From assembly GCF_000447755.1 (NCBI RefSeq), contig NZ_AUNE01000050.1:62001-126000 (forward strand): 64,000 nucleotides of DNA. The letters run 5' to 3'. The notes under the pieces are model-generated. The model was not told the DNA's origin. It worked only from the letters and a program-made list of their open reading frames with translations, and searched no databases. The position numbers and the translations under genes were made by a program. This document shows, piece by piece, positions 62,162 through 64,000 of the stretch; positions within the stretch are counted from its first letter, which is position 1, and every line of letters starts with the position of its first letter. Source of the stretch: Bacteriovorax sp. BSW11_IV. GTDB taxonomy: Bacteria; Bdellovibrionota; Bacteriovoracia; Bacteriovoracales; Bacteriovoracaceae.

Positions 62162-63178
62162 TTGAGTATTGAAGAACTAAGTAAGGACTATAAAAAGCTC
62201 TTAGATTTCGTCTGTACTTCAGATGATGTCGACACAGTTAAGAAGTTGTTTGAGCTCTTCGATGGCTTTTTTCAAACAGAATATTTCTGTTCTCCTATGC
62301 TCGTTTATTCTGTGAGTATCGAGAGGAAGGTCAGACCCAAAGATTTAAAAAAACATTTCAGAAGTTTTTGGAATAAAGAAAAAGAGGCCATCTTTTATGA
62401 TTCAGCTGAAATTCAACCCTTGCTTGAAAAGGTGTGGGACTCTTATGATAAGAAGTGGTTCGTAGATCAAAATAACGATCTACAGTACTATGTGATTAAA
62501 TGCGGAAATACTGAAAAACAAGAATATTTCGGAATTTTTAAATCGAGTAAAAGTATTAATCCCATTGTTTTGGATTATTTATCACAATATCTTGAAACAA
62601 CTTTTGTAAAACTAAATCGCTATAGCGAAGTTTCTGAATTAAAAAATCTTGTTCATATTGATGATGTGACTGGTCTTTATAATCAGAGGAAATTTTCACT
62701 TGATATTGATGAGAGTATCAAACGATATGAAGATGTGAATGAATCTTTCTCAGTTGTATTCATTGATATTGATCATTTCAAAGATGTTAATGATGGTCAC
62801 GGCCACTTGGTTGGAACCTCTTTATTGCAAGAGGTTGCCAAAATTATTAAGGATTGTACGCGAGATGAGGACCTTTGCTATCGATATGGTGGAGATGAGT
62901 TCGTTCTCATTATTCCAAACTCGACACTGACAATATCTCGCATTGTAGGGGAGCGTATCCTCGGGGCCATTGCCAATAAAGAATTTAAAGTTAATGAAGA
63001 AGGTCATAAGGGTGAAGGAACATTTCGTCTCACTGTATCTGTAGGGATCGCTAATTTTCCAGAAAATGCAAACTCTCGCACTCAAATTATAAGTATTGCT
63101 GACCGTATGATGTATGCGGCCAAGAAATCTGGTCGTGGCAAAGTCTGTGCGGCCAATGATCTTGTAAGTGAGGAGTAA
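62162..63178 (+). CDS. Diguanylate cyclase (GGDEF)
   Basis: TTG start eight bases after the previous stop. Residues 1-165 are a poorly defined, GAF-like sensor region; the GGDEF domain spans about 170-335. The active site reads YGGDEF, and the inhibitory I-site RDED sits five residues before it, so the enzyme should make cyclic di-GMP and be feedback-controlled. DDVTGLYNQRKF and IDIDHFKDVND are the other hallmarks. It is cytoplasmic and co-transcribed with the acidic coiled-coil protein, perhaps as its partner at a cell site. Confidence 0.94.
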   Translation: MSIEELSKDYKKLLDFVCTSDDVDTVKKLFELFDGFFQTEYFCSPMLVYSVSIERKVRPKDLKKHFRSFWNKEKEAIFYDSAEIQPLLEKVWDSYDKKWFVDQNNDLQYYVIKCGNTEKQEYFGIFKSSKSINPIVLDYLSQYLETTFVKLNRYSEVSELKNLVHIDDVTGLYNQRKFSLDIDESIKRYEDVNESFSVVFIDIDHFKDVNDGHGHLVGTSLLQEVAKIIKDCTRDEDLCYRYGGDEFVLIIPNSTLTISRIVGERILGAIANKEFKVNEEGHKGEGTFRLTVSVGIANFPENANSRTQIISIADRMMYAAKKSGRGKVCAANDLVSEE

Positions 63179-64000
63179 TGCTCTATCTTGTTGTTTCAGA
63201 TCTTCATTTAGGGAAAGGGCGCTACCTCAGAAATGGTCAGCTTAATATCCTAGAAGACTTTTTTGAAGATGATCGTTTTTATGAGTTTTGCGAGTATTAT
63301 TCAAGCGGACTCAATTACTTATCTTCTATTCATTTGGTATTAAATGGCGATATTCTAAATCTCATTCAAATTGATCATGAAGGTATATTTACACATATCA
63401 TCGATGCTGAAGTCACAAGTGATTCCCTTAAGAGTATAGGAAAGGGGCATCCAAAGTTTTTTGCGGCATTAAAAGAATTCTTATCAACTCCAAATAAGAA
63501 AGTAACATATGTAATCGGTAACCACGATGCAGGAATGGCGTTTCCAGAGGCACAGAAAGTTTTTTGTGATCTTGTGGGACATCATGTAGATTTTACTGAA
63601 ACATTTGTCAAAGATGGAATTCACATCGAACATGGCCATCGCTTTGAGGCCATTAATACAGTTCCTCCTAAGGACTTTTTTGTGAAAGGTCCAAATGGTA
63701 AATCTATTTTAAATTTACCGTGGGGAAGTTTATTTTGTATTTCAGTATTACCAGTGTTGAAAAAAGAACGCCCCTATATAGATAAGGTTCGTCCAATGAG
63801 CTCTTATGTGAAGTGGTGCTTATTGCATGATTTTACTTTTTTTTGGAAGTTGGTGATCACTGTTCTTCGCTACTTAATCTCCACTAGTTTTGATAGCTAT
63901 ACAAAGCAAAACAGAAACTTCAAAACGACTTTGCGAGTCTTGAAGCAAATTACTATATATCCTCGTTATGAGAAACAAGCGAAGAGGATTTTTAAGCGCA
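63178..64000 (+). CDS. Calcineurin-like metallophosphoesterase, 3' end outside the window
   Basis: The ATG overlaps the stop of the diguanylate cyclase (TAATG), so translation is coupled. At least 274 residues are visible with no stop before the window ends. Metal-binding motifs are complete: DLH (Asp8, His10), NGD (Asp58), GNHD (115-117) and EHGHRFE. The substrate is unknown; relatives include UDP-2,3-diacylglucosamine hydrolase LpxH and nucleotide phosphatases. Two hydrophobic stretches follow the core, so membrane contact is possible. Confidence 0.9.
   Translation, partial: MLYLVVSDLHLGKGRYLRNGQLNILEDFFEDDRFYEFCEYYSSGLNYLSSIHLVLNGDILNLIQIDHEGIFTHIIDAEVTSDSLKSIGKGHPKFFAALKEFLSTPNKKVTYVIGNHDAGMAFPEAQKVFCDLVGHHVDFTETFVKDGIHIEHGHRFEAINTVPPKDFFVKGPNGKSILNLPWGSLFCISVLPVLKKERPYIDKVRPMSSYVKWCLLHDFTFFWKLVITVLRYLISTSFDSYTKQNRNFKTTLRVLKQITIYPRYEKQAKRIFKR

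Noticed and set aside
1-64000. CRISPR array, insertion sequence or prophage
   Set aside because: No regularly spaced direct repeats, transposase, integrase or phage structural gene was found on either strand.

Overview
The window is AT-rich bacterial chromosome (about one third G+C by eye) with about 56 protein genes, short intergenic gaps and many intrinsic terminators. I see no tRNA, rRNA, CRISPR array, insertion sequence or prophage. The gene content points to a Gram-negative predator-like bacterium of the Bdellovibrionota, most likely the Bacteriovorax/Halobacteriovorax group. The grounds are a very large share of signal-peptide proteins and lipoproteins, many secreted proteases and peptidoglycan enzymes, hybrid histidine kinases, a chemoreceptor, a bactofilin operon and a diguanylate cyclase. 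This placement is inference; no marker gene settles it.

Layout. 1-6790: an unknown coiled-coil protein cut by the window edge, small secreted proteins, a secreted protein with three tandem repeats, and a subtilisin-like protease. 6938-19184: a signalling block with a GAF-PAS-PAS hybrid kinase, a chemoreceptor, a methyltransferase, a CHASE2 adenylate cyclase, a FecR protein, a convergent LysM/TPR outer-membrane-like protein and a membrane histidine kinase. 19571-26882: thiol peroxidase, small secreted proteins, an L,D-transpeptidase-like protein, an OsmC-YcaO fusion with a LysR regulator, and a short threonyl-tRNA synthetase preceded by a threonine/isoleucine leader peptide. 27063-43128: secreted hydrolases (HExxH proteins, LAS-type peptidase, two trypsin-like proteases, NagZ, an NlpC-like protein), a secreted kinase-like protein, a SulP transporter, exonuclease III and a pentapeptide-repeat protein. 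43258-54748: a binding protein plus hybrid kinase pair, barrel proteins, glyoxalase, a metallopeptidase/Lnb-like fusion, a second subtilisin-like protease, a degenerate Hpt-like protein, an RluA-RluE fusion and a PhnP-like hydrolase. 54819-64000: an M16 peptidase pair, an L,D-transpeptidase / coiled-coil / bactofilin operon, and an operon of an acidic coiled-coil protein, a diguanylate cyclase and a phosphoesterase that runs off the end.

Two regulatory patterns stand out. First, positions 25111-25266 look like a classical attenuator: a 17-codon peptide ending in a Thr-Thr-Ile-Thr-Thr run, followed by alternative hairpins and T-runs, in front of a ThrRS that lacks its editing domain. Second, several genes for exported or membrane proteins (starts at 12051, 30659, 34911, 37197, 48712) have an inverted repeat touching the start codon or covering the ribosome binding site, which suggests control at the level of translation or of operators. 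The tetranucleotide GGCC is also far more common than expected at this base composition.
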